Positions 1-5,705 of a stretch of 8,258 nt of DNA are shown here, in pieces. Source of the stretch: an uncultured Clostridia bacterium (GTDB taxonomy: Bacteria > Bacillota > Clostridia > Oscillospirales > Ruminococcaceae). Each line of letters opens with the position of its first letter. Within the stretch, counting starts at the first letter, position 1. Location of the stretch: the NCBI GenBank assembly GCA_947175045.1, contig CAMWLH010000080.1:1-8258 (forward strand), written 5' to 3'. Under the pieces are notes generated by a model that ran no database searches, was not told the origin of the DNA, and saw nothing but the letters and a program-made list of their open reading frames with translations. The position numbers were made by a program, and so were the translations under genes.

Positions 1-2
1 AG

Positions 3-398
3 GAGATAAAGTTTACCGATTTAGGCTCATTTCTGTATTATGATTTCTTCCGCGGGATTGCTCAAAATTATCTCCCGAACCGCTGCAAAAACTGCGGAAA
101 GTACTTCTTAATTCGCGGAAGTTGGTACTATACATACTGCGACAACCCACTTGCGGACGAGCCGGACAAGACCTGCCGCGATGTTGGTTCAAAACGGAGT
201 TACGAGAAAAAATGCAAAAACGATCCGATCTGGCAGACCTACAATCGCGCTTATAAGGCTCACTATGCGAGGTATATGAAAAAGAAAATGACGGTTGCCG
301 AGTTTGAGGAGTGGTCGCTATTTGCTTCCGAAATTCGGGATAAGGCATTAGCAGGGGAGATGGCGTTCGAGCAATACTATGCTGATATTCGGAAGTAA
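3..398 (+). CDS. DUF6076-like zinc-knuckle protein, C-terminal part (5' end outside window)
   Basis: The frame is open from the window edge to TAA at 396-398, giving 131 residues with no start codon that looks like the true one, so the protein is partial. The visible part has CKNCGKYF (Cys28 and Cys31 of the fragment), YCDNP (Cys46) and KTCRDVG (Cys58), a four-cysteine pattern that should bind zinc. It is followed by a basic segment (about 60-97) with repeated Tyr, Lys and Arg, including a YNRAYKAHYARYMKKK stretch, and an acidic helix ending in a Tyr-rich tail. This order resembles the DUF6076 family of Firmicutes as I remember it; its function is unknown. A basic zinc-knuckle protein might bind nucleic acid, but nothing here proves it. 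The gene converges on the lipoprotein operon and ends 3 nt before a strong hairpin. A reverse-strand frame over it is a shadow, because the cysteine pattern lies on this strand. Confidence 0.75.
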   Translation, partial: EIKFTDLGSFLYYDFFRGIAQNYLPNRCKNCGKYFLIRGSWYYTYCDNPLADEPDKTCRDVGSKRSYEKKCKNDPIWQTYNRAYKAHYARYMKKKMTVAEFEEWSLFASEIRDKALAGEMAFEQYYADIRK

Positions 399-401
399 AT
401 A

Positions 402-428
402 GACGAGGTGGTGAAACACCACCTCGTC
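402..428. terminator. Perfect 12-bp hairpin, probable bidirectional terminator
   Basis: GACGAGGTGGTG (402-413) and CACCACCTCGTC (417-428) are perfectly complementary around an AAA loop. The stem starts 3 nt after the stop of the DUF6076-like gene. The following bases on the plus strand are CTCTTTACC, and on the minus strand TATTTACTT, so both sides are moderately T-rich but neither has a long U tract. It lies between convergent genes and probably ends both, though it is about 100 nt downstream of the flavodoxin stop. Confidence 0.7.
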
Positions 429-457
429 CTCTTTACCGCGCCTATTCTTTGTTTTAT

Positions 458-509
458 GTCGCTCAATTTTTGAAAGCGACTCAGTCACACGCAGTAACTC
501 AGTCGCTTT
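458..509. repeat. Overlapping inverted repeats with two alternative hairpins
   Basis: AAAGCGACT (473-481) pairs with AGTCGCTTT (501-509). Inside it AGT (483-485) pairs with ACT (497-499) after a C-C mismatch. GCGAC at 476-480 can instead pair with an upstream GTCGC (458-462), supported by TCAA/TTGA (463-466 with 470-473). The two hairpins exclude each other. ACTCAGT also occurs as a direct repeat (479-485 and 497-503). There is no T tract after the stem on either strand, so it is not a standard intrinsic terminator. It lies just downstream of the flavodoxin gene and could stabilise or process the operon's 3' end. Confidence 0.4.
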
Positions 510-527
510 GCATTGGGCAACTCATTT

Positions 528-1274
528 TTACTGTATTATCCCAAGTTCAAAAAGCCAATTGGACACACTTTGCGACATGGTATCCATTTCATGCTCCTGA
601 ATAGCAAGTCCGTCCTCTATGGTGGCATCCGGCAAAGTTTCTTTCAGCGAGTTTATGCTTTTCCCCCATACTCCGTTCCCGTAGGACGTAAAAGGGATAA
701 CAGTCTTTTCCGAAAAATCATACTCATCCAGAAAAGTAAAGACCGGCATCGGCATATTGTTCCACCAATTAGGATATCCGATAAAAACAATGTCGTATTT
801 TTTAATATCATCAATATGATAAGCAAGCTGCGGGCGGGCGTTATCGCGCTGTTCCCGTGAAGCGATACCGGACAACTCGTCAATGTCATCGGTATAAGGT
901 GTTATGGGAGTTATTTCAAAAATATCGCCTCCCGTATTGCTTTGAATTTCGTCGGCAAGCTGTTTCGTGTGACCAGACCAGGAAAAATACGCTACCAAAA
1001 TACCGCTGCCGGTTTGCGGTTCATCTTGGTTATCTGTTTTCGTATCACTGCCATTGTCCGATGCGGTGTCTAAGCCGCTTTCCGACAGCTCAGCGTTGGT
1101 GTTTAATCCGCTCCGCTCTGTTTCTTCCGACGAGCTTTCCTTGTCGAAAGAAAAAGCGGCACTGCTTGAATATATGTTAACGCTGCTTTCGGGTGACGGC
1201 GAGTTGCCATTGCAGCCACTGAGCAAACATATCGTCGCCACCGACATACACATCACAAAAAACTTTTTTACCAT
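528..1274 (-). CDS. Flavodoxin-domain lipoprotein
   Basis: This 248-residue protein is the last gene of the operon. It starts with a lipoprotein signal, MVKKFF then a hydrophobic run and the lipobox LSGC, with the lipidated Cys at 21. A flexible Ser/Glu/Asp-rich linker (about 22-89) carries the folded domain away from the membrane. Residues 91-248 are a flavodoxin-like domain: the phosphate-binding loop of FMN is YFSWSGHTK (96-104), and IGYPNWWNNMP (165-175) and PFTSYGNGVWGKS (194-206) are the usual isoalloxazine-contact loops of the Flavodoxin_4 type. It should bind FMN and carry electrons on the outer face of the membrane. The partners are unknown. The start is supported by AGGAGG on the minus strand (1285-1290), 10 nt before ATG. 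The gap to the Dxs-like gene is 21 nt. Flavodoxin-like genes under MerR regulators are common in Clostridia, often with aldo-keto reductases; none is visible here. Confidence 0.88.
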   Translation of the reverse strand: MVKKFFVMCMSVATICLLSGCNGNSPSPESSVNIYSSSAAFSFDKESSSEETERSGLNTNAELSESGLDTASDNGSDTKTDNQDEPQTGSGILVAYFSWSGHTKQLADEIQSNTGGDIFEITPITPYTDDIDELSGIASREQRDNARPQLAYHIDDIKKYDIVFIGYPNWWNNMPMPVFTFLDEYDFSEKTVIPFTSYGNGVWGKSINSLKETLPDATIEDGLAIQEHEMDTMSQSVSNWLFELGIIQ

Positions 1275-1295
1275 AACAAGTATTCCTCCTGTTTC

Positions 1296-3065
1296 CTAAG
1301 ATTTCAAAACACTAATAATTTCCGAAACGATTTGCCGCGGCATTAAACCGTACTCGTTGTACTGTTCCTCCACGGAAACACGGTCTATGAATTTTTTCGG
1401 TGCTCCAAAGCACAACACTTTAACGGAGCTATCCCCGTAAAACCGAGCGATTTTTTCTCCAAACCCACCGTCCAACACACCGTTTTCCAAAGTAACAATC
1501 ATGCGACAGCCGTTCCGAATAAGTCCGTTCAGCGTATCGTTATCCAATTCCGAAACATATCGCGGATTTATAAGCGACACGGATACACCGTGTTCCGTAA
1601 TCAAAATCCTCCGTGCCTCCGCGCCCAATTCATAGAAGCTGCCAAGCGCCAAGATTGCCGCGTCCGTACCGTTTTCGACGATCTCATATTTTGCCGGAAG
1701 AGCATAACGATGCGGCAGCCGAACATTACCGCTTGTTGTCCGTATTCCAGGGACACGGATAATAACGGGCGTTTCTCGTTGCTCGATGCTCCATTCCAGC
1801 ATATCAAGATATTCCTCTTTACAAGTCGGGGCAAGGAAAATAATATTCGGAATATTTGAAGCAAGCGGAATATCGAACCCCCCCATGTGCGTTTTGCTGC
1901 CGTGGGATATTCCAGAAAAAAACACAAGGATCACGGCAGGGCTTTTATTGAGTGCCAAGTCTGACGAAAGTTGATCGTAAGTCCGCTGTAAAAAGGAACT
2001 GCTTACTCCGAACACGGGTTTGCAGCCGTTCTTCGCCATGCCCGAAATAAACGTCACGGCGTGATCCTCGGCGATTCCGACATCGACAAATTGATTTGTG
2101 AATCTTCTCCGCAGTTCCCGGTCAAACCCGACAATCTTCGGCGTTCCCGCCGTCACGGCGACGATTGTCGGGTCGGTGCTCATTTTATTTATCAGATAAT
2201 CTCGCGTTAAATTTTCGTAGGTCTCCGCCGTTTCGACAGAGTGTAACGGCTCTCCCATTTTTACATCAAACGGCGCTATGTAATGCCATTTCTCTCTGTC
2301 AAGCTCCGCGGGTGGATAACCCTTTCCCTTGACCGTACAAACGTGGACGATCACGGGAGAAGCGATATCTTTTACCTCGGCGAGCACGCCCGACACTTCT
2401 TTGAAACTGTTGCCGTTACGCACAAAAAAATAATCAAATCCCATAGCGCGGAACACATTACATTCCGCTTTTCCGCCGCTGTCACGCAAAAGACGAAGAT
2501 TTTTGTACAATCCGCCTTGATTTTCCGAAATGCTCATATCGTTGTCATTGATAACGATTATGATATTGCCGATAAGCATGGCGGCATTGTTCAAACCCTC
2601 CCATGCCTCTCCGCCGCTCAGCGCACCGTCACCGACGACTGCGATTACGTTGTACATTTCGCGTTTTATATCGCGTGCTTTAGCAGTTCCGACCGCTAGA
2701 CTTATTGCCGTAGAGGTATGCCCGACAGAGAAAAGATCGTGCGGGCTTTCGTCCGGGTCGGTAAATCCGCTTACGCTGCTATATTCGTTCGGATCAACAT
2801 AGGCAGCTTTTCTATCGGTAAGCAGCTTATGTGTATAGCACTGATGTGAAACATCGAAAATTATCTTGTCATTAGGCGAATCAAAAACATAATGCAGCGC
2901 TGTCGTCAGTTCGATCACAGCAAGATTTGAACCGAGATGTCCGCCCGTCACGGATATTCTTTTTATCATTTGCTCGCGAATTTCTCCGCAAAGCCGTTCA
3001 AGCTCCGACTCGGATAATCGTTTCAGATCATTCGGAGAAATTATTCCGTCAAGAATTCTGTTCAT
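1296..3065 (-). CDS. dxs: Divergent 1-deoxy-D-xylulose-5-phosphate synthase (Dxs) homologue
   Basis: The 589-residue protein has the full three-domain Dxs layout. True Dxs joins pyruvate and glyceraldehyde 3-phosphate with thiamine diphosphate (TPP) to make DXP, for isoprenoids and for thiamine and pyridoxal synthesis. Seen here: TGGHLGSN with the conserved His43, FDVSHQCYTHK (70-80), the TPP/Mg motif GDGALSGGEAWEGLNNAA (145-162) with NDN (173-175), WH at 260-261, the catalytic Glu333 in GIAEDHAVTF, FLQR with Arg361, and THMGGFD with His393. It differs from standard Dxs. The loop after NDN (about 185-205) is about 35 residues shorter, the usual IDGHD is VRNGN (215-219), the usual Tyr before FLQR is Ser355, DRAGIVGADGxTH has become VFFSGISHGSKTH, and the usual YPRG is VPGIR. 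It may therefore be a paralogue with another aldehyde acceptor; the symbol reflects family only. A GGTGAGG-like site precedes the ATG, and the upstream lipoprotein stop is 20 nt away. Confidence 0.85.
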   Translation of the reverse strand: MNRILDGIISPNDLKRLSESELERLCGEIREQMIKRISVTGGHLGSNLAVIELTTALHYVFDSPNDKIIFDVSHQCYTHKLLTDRKAAYVDPNEYSSVSGFTDPDESPHDLFSVGHTSTAISLAVGTAKARDIKREMYNVIAVVGDGALSGGEAWEGLNNAAMLIGNIIIVINDNDMSISENQGGLYKNLRLLRDSGGKAECNVFRAMGFDYFFVRNGNSFKEVSGVLAEVKDIASPVIVHVCTVKGKGYPPAELDREKWHYIAPFDVKMGEPLHSVETAETYENLTRDYLINKMSTDPTIVAVTAGTPKIVGFDRELRRRFTNQFVDVGIAEDHAVTFISGMAKNGCKPVFGVSSSFLQRTYDQLSSDLALNKSPAVILVFFSGISHGSKTHMGGFDIPLASNIPNIIFLAPTCKEEYLDMLEWSIEQRETPVIIRVPGIRTTSGNVRLPHRYALPAKYEIVENGTDAAILALGSFYELGAEARRILITEHGVSVSLINPRYVSELDNDTLNGLIRNGCRMIVTLENGVLDGGFGEKIARFYGDSSVKVLCFGAPKKFIDRVSVEEQYNEYGLMPRQIVSEIISVLKS

Positions 3066-3085
3066 TCTCTCAACCTCACCACAGC

Positions 3086-4240
3086 TTATTGATAAGCGTA
3101 CTTTTTCGCCGTAGCTTCGGGAACCGCCGACTCGTCCCAGCGGTGAATTCCGCGGCTTCGGAGATAATCGCTTGTTACATTAAAATAGGTATGGCACGGA
3201 CTGCCGCCTATCGGATCGTCCCATGCCGCGTCAACACAGTACCACTCATCATCCAGCCTTACCATATTCCATGAATGCTGTGTACCGCTGCTCGGATTTC
3301 CGAAAACCGTTATACACTCAATGTCCAGCATATCCATAAACAATTGAAAGGTTGAAGAATAACCGTGGCACATCGCAGAGCCGTTTATAAGAACTCCGTA
3401 TGGATCATCACTGTTATCTGCGTAACCGGATGAGCCGCGATCAAAAACTCCGTAATCAAACCTGCAATTATGCGTTATCCAATCGTGAACAGCAAGCTCT
3501 TTTTCATAGCCACTCATATTATCGGTTAATTCCCGATCTATAACATTTTGGGCGGCGGTAAGTATTTCGCGGTTTATATCGGATAAACCCGAAGTATCGC
3601 CCGAACGCCAAGCCTCAAGTACTGTATCATGATCATAACGGTTTGATGTTTCAATCACGTCTGAACTCGGCGAAGGAGCTTCCGCAATACTTGTCGGCTT
3701 TGTTGCCGGTGAATTTGAAATGCTCTCGCTTTCGTTATGGGGGGGAACTGCGGTTTTACCGAAACAGCTTAAAAAAGCGCTTTCTGCTGTCGATACGTTG
3801 TCACATATCAAAAGCGCGGCATAATTTCCGTTCGTAGTAATGATGCCGTTTTCTACTGTTTCCGCCTCTTGCGGCGCATAGCCCTCAAACGCACCGACAC
3901 GGCTCTCTTTATATTCCGTGAGTGCAGTCTGTATCGTTTCGGCGTTCTGCTCGTCTTTCAATACCAAAACAACGATCTCGTCGGCACGCGCTCCGTTTGC
4001 GTAACAGATCGCTCCGTCTGTGATCTGCTCCTCGGGAATATTATAAAAGTCCGACAGCCATAGTGAAAAATCCTTGTCATCAAGGGTTATCATGTTAAGA
4101 TCCGCAAGCTCCGGACATTCATTTATTATTGCCCTTGCTATTTGGACCGCCGTCATATCTGTATTAACTTCTTTTTTCTGTGTGCACCCCGAAAATAACA
4201 ACACCAAAAACAGTATTAAAATGCTCGTTATCTTTCTCAT
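3086..4240 (-). CDS. Lipoprotein with DUF4358 and transglutaminase-like domains
   Basis: From the ATG at 4240 the protein is 384 residues. MRKITSILILF and the lipobox FSGC give a lipidated Cys19. Residues about 29-160 resemble DUF4358, with the typical ADEIVVLVLKD and EGYAPQEAE stretches; this family is exported in Firmicutes and has no known role. A Ser/Pro/Thr-rich linker (about 163-198) leads to a transglutaminase-like domain at about 243-368. Its Cys-His-Asp triad is visible as GSAMCHGYSSTF (Cys291), TQHSWNMV (His322) and CVDAAWDD (Asp337). Such domains in bacterial exported proteins act as cysteine peptidases or cross-linking/amidase enzymes; substrate here unknown. The start is set by AAAGGA 6 nt upstream; an in-frame TTG at 4274-4276 would add 12 polar residues before the signal peptide and has no good ribosome binding site. 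The upstream gene stops 32 nt before. Confidence 0.87.
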   Translation of the reverse strand: MRKITSILILFLVLLFSGCTQKKEVNTDMTAVQIARAIINECPELADLNMITLDDKDFSLWLSDFYNIPEEQITDGAICYANGARADEIVVLVLKDEQNAETIQTALTEYKESRVGAFEGYAPQEAETVENGIITTNGNYAALLICDNVSTAESAFLSCFGKTAVPPHNESESISNSPATKPTSIAEAPSPSSDVIETSNRYDHDTVLEAWRSGDTSGLSDINREILTAAQNVIDRELTDNMSGYEKELAVHDWITHNCRFDYGVFDRGSSGYADNSDDPYGVLINGSAMCHGYSSTFQLFMDMLDIECITVFGNPSSGTQHSWNMVRLDDEWYCVDAAWDDPIGGSPCHTYFNVTSDYLRSRGIHRWDESAVPEATAKKYAYQ

Positions 4241-4244
4241 GACC

Positions 4245-4252
4245 GTTCCTTT
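4245..4252 (-). promoter_or_regulatory. Ribosome binding site that fixes the start of the DUF4358/transglutaminase lipoprotein
   Basis: On the minus strand AAAGGAAC lies 4 nt before the ATG at 4240 (6 nt counted from the end of AAAGGA). It favours this ATG over the in-frame TTG at 4274-4276 that overlaps the stop codon of the preceding gene. Confidence 0.7.
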
Positions 4253-4272
4253 CTTCGGTTTGGAGTATGCTA

Positions 4273-5007
4273 TCAAAGTTCACGAACCGCTATTACATTC
4301 ACATTAGTAAAATCCTTTGGACACTCGCCCGCATAGCCGTTATAGAAATGCACGAACCATGCGTAATCGTCTTGACTCTCCGATTGTGTCGACGACCAAT
4401 ACCAAATGGTGGATAATCCGTTCATGGTGGCGTTATTGTCCAATTGATAGATCATCTCCAAGGTTTCGTTGACTGCGTCGCGGTTTTCGTACAGAGTACG
4501 CAGTTCCTCTATGCTTGGCATATACCACCCCGAGGTCATTTCCCCCGTTAAGCTGTGATTTTTGGCGTAACCGCTTATGAAATCAAACGCAGGAAATTTT
4601 TCCGTCTCATCGGATTTCCATTGCAGCGGCTCATTGCTCCTGTAAACCCCGACCGCAAAAAATGCGCCGTTATCCTTTACGCCCGCAACGACTGCCACAG
4701 GCAGATCATCGGCGTTCAGCGCAGTCAGCTCGTATGCTTTTATCGAGGAACCGCCGCTCAGTATAATATCGCCGACCGAATATTCTCTCGAGGCGGAGAT
4801 ATTTTCGCTCACGCAGTCGGCAGTTGAGGAAATTTTTTCATTGGGAGCGGCGAAATCAATTGACTCCGATTCTGTTGTTGACGAACTCTCGGTTGTCGTC
4901 GACACCTCCTCTTTTGATGCCGTCGGTTTTTCGCCCGCATTTGCGCAGGCTGTCGCCGCAAGCACGATAAATAACAAATTACAAAGATACGCAAATTTCA
5001 TTTTCAT
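4273..5007 (-). CDS. DUF1566 (Lcl C-terminal type) lipoprotein
   Basis: The 244-residue protein is first in the operon. It starts with MKMKFAYLCN, a hydrophobic run and ATAC, so Cys21 is the probable lipidation site; the lipobox is weaker than usual because it has Ala at -3. A low-complexity Ser/Thr/Glu linker (about 30-72, including STTTESSSTTESES) follows. Residues about 77-244 form the DUF1566/Lcl_C-like domain: YSVGDIILSGGSSIKAYEL, VAVVAGV, GWYMPSIEELRTLYENRDAVN (160-180), IWYWSSTQSES (201-211) and the family's ending NVIAVREL. Members are exported proteins of gut bacteria and spirochaetes, with a C-type-lectin-like or formylglycine-enzyme-like fold; they are usually treated as binding domains, not enzymes. 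The start is firmly supported by AAAGGAGG on the minus strand (5017-5024), with 9 nt to the ATG. A second ATG two codons in is possible. Confidence 0.85.
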   Translation of the reverse strand: MKMKFAYLCNLLFIVLAATACANAGEKPTASKEEVSTTTESSSTTESESIDFAAPNEKISSTADCVSENISASREYSVGDIILSGGSSIKAYELTALNADDLPVAVVAGVKDNGAFFAVGVYRSNEPLQWKSDETEKFPAFDFISGYAKNHSLTGEMTSGWYMPSIEELRTLYENRDAVNETLEMIYQLDNNATMNGLSTIWYWSSTQSESQDDYAWFVHFYNGYAGECPKDFTNVNVIAVREL

Positions 5008-5030
5008 ATTGCAACGCCTCCTTTGATTAT

Positions 5031-5061
5031 ATGATAAACCTTAGAGTATTCTCTAAGTCAA
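5031..5061 (-). promoter_or_regulatory. MerR-type promoter of the lipoprotein/Dxs-like operon
   Basis: On the minus strand the sequence reads TTGACT (plus 5056-5061), a 19-bp spacer (5037-5055) and TATCAT (5031-5036). A 19-bp spacer is the hallmark of promoters activated by MerR proteins, which twist the DNA to align the two boxes. The expected start of transcription is near 5024, giving a leader of only about 17 nt that begins at the ribosome binding site AAAGGAGG. A TATAAT further on (plus 5026-5031) would need a 24-bp spacer and fits less well. Confidence 0.8.
5040..5057. promoter_or_regulatory. Perfect dyad operator, probable MerR binding site
   Basis: CTTAGAG-TATT-CTCTAAG is an 18-bp perfect inverted repeat. 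It lies almost wholly in the 19-bp spacer of the lipoprotein operon promoter, the place where MerR dimers bind. The divergently transcribed MerR gene starts 134 nt away and is the obvious candidate to bind it. Confidence 0.8.
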
Positions 5062-5105
5062 TAGGTGCTATGTGAAAGTTAGATGAAATTTTTCGAGCTA
5101 TATCG

Positions 5106-5115
5106 CAAGCGCTTG
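5106..5115. promoter_or_regulatory. CAAGCGCTTG palindrome, cre/LacI-like core
   Basis: A perfect 10-bp palindrome with a central CG overlaps the -35 box of the merR promoter. Cores of this kind occur in LacI-family operators and in CcpA cre sites, but the flanking bases (the cre T before G and the final C and W) do not match well. If bound, it would block merR transcription. Confidence 0.35.
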
Positions 5116-5142
5116 ACATCATCTCAAACCTTAGAGTATACT
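5113..5142 (+). promoter_or_regulatory. Probable promoter of merR-rpiR
   Basis: TTGACA (5113-5118), an 18-bp spacer and TATACT (5137-5142) form a good sigma-A-type promoter. The second MerR-like operator covers the -10 box, so the regulator probably represses itself. A TATAAT at 5162-5167 is a possible second -10 but has no recognisable -35. The leader from the first promoter would be about 40 nt. Confidence 0.6.
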
Positions 5143-5147
5143 TAAAG
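5130..5147. promoter_or_regulatory. Second, imperfect MerR-type operator
   Basis: CTTAGAG-TATA-CTTAAAG has the same left arm as the operator at 5040-5057, but two arm positions are mismatched. AAACCTTAGAGTAT is identical at 5036-5049 and 5126-5139, so the two sites are exactly 90 bp apart in the same orientation. On the minus strand it also has a TTTACT-like -35 and a poor -10 (TGAGAT) at 19-bp spacing, as if it were a decayed copy of the operon promoter. Confidence 0.65.
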
Positions 5148-5190
5148 TAAAAGAATGAGTATATAATTCACTTGAGAAAGGAGCAAATAT

Positions 5191-5694
5191 ATGTACTACA
5201 CGGTAAGCGAGGTAGCAAAGCGGCTTGAACTCTCGCCGCACACAATACGGTTTTACAGCAAGGAGGGGCTGCTGGATTTTGTCGAGCGCGACCAGAACGG
5301 GAATCGGATATTTAAGGAATCCGATTTTGAACGCCTTTTTATTATTGCCTCATTAAAGCGATCGGGAATGTCGATCAAGCAGATCAGAGAGTTTACAATT
5401 CTATGTGATAAAGGCGATTCAACTATTGCCGACCGTTTGAAAATCATTATGGATCAGCGCGAAACGGTGGAAGAGGAGATAACAAAATTACAGGACGCGC
5501 TCGACGTTCTCAAATACAAAACGTGGCTGTATGAGGTCGCCTTGGAGGCGGGAACTACCGCTGTTCACGACAATATGCCGCCCGAAAAAATACCTCCCAA
5601 CATAAGGAAGATCAAGGAGCGGATACGCAAGCTGACCGACGATATGGAACAGCGCTATAAAGCGGCAGCGCAGCATACAGATAACGATGAGTAA
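5191..5694 (+). CDS. MerR-family transcriptional regulator
   Basis: This 167-residue protein starts with a MerR winged helix-turn-helix: YYTVSEVAKRLELSPHTIRFYSKEGLLDF (2-30), then the wing with NGNRIFKESDFERLFIIASLKRSGMSIKQIREF (36-68). A long dimerisation helix follows (about 78-110), with KYKTWLYEVALEAGT (108-122), a stretch typical of the Clostridia MerR group often found by flavodoxin and aldo-keto reductase genes. The C-terminal tail (about 123-167) is charged and unlike metal-binding MerR tails. Only one cysteine is present (Cys72 in ILCDKGD), so metal chelation is unlikely; thiol sensing by a single Cys is possible but unproven. AAAGGAG at 5177-5183 precedes the ATG. The gene is divergent from the lipoprotein operon and probably binds the two dyads in between, activating that operon and limiting itself. 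Confidence 0.92.
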   Translation: MYYTVSEVAKRLELSPHTIRFYSKEGLLDFVERDQNGNRIFKESDFERLFIIASLKRSGMSIKQIREFTILCDKGDSTIADRLKIIMDQRETVEEEITKLQDALDVLKYKTWLYEVALEAGTTAVHDNMPPEKIPPNIRKIKERIRKLTDDMEQRYKAAAQHTDNDE

Positions 5695-5705
5695 GAGGTG
5701 TTGTT

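Noticed and set aside
13..348. Reverse-strand open frame of 111 codons
   Set aside because: It lies over the plus-strand zinc-knuckle protein, whose CxxC pattern and family-like ending are convincing; the reverse product has no recognisable motif.
473..509. Intrinsic terminator for the lipoprotein operon
   Set aside because: The stem is good, but on the minus strand it is followed by CAAAAATTG, not a U tract; the hairpin at 402-428 is the better terminator.
513..860. Plus-strand open frame opposite the flavodoxin gene
   Set aside because: It is antisense to the FMN-binding domain and has no motif of its own.
2283..2699. Plus-strand open frame of 138 codons inside the Dxs-like gene
   Set aside because: It is antisense to the conserved TPP-binding domain and shows no domain or ribosome binding site.
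4241..4276. Longer TTG start for the DUF4358/transglutaminase lipoprotein
   Set aside because: It would put a polar, Lys-rich stretch before the signal peptide; the ATG at 4240 has AAAGGA at good distance.
5026..5031. TATAAT as the -10 of the operon promoter
   Set aside because: The spacer from TTGACT would be 24 bp; TATCAT at 19 bp fits MerR promoters.
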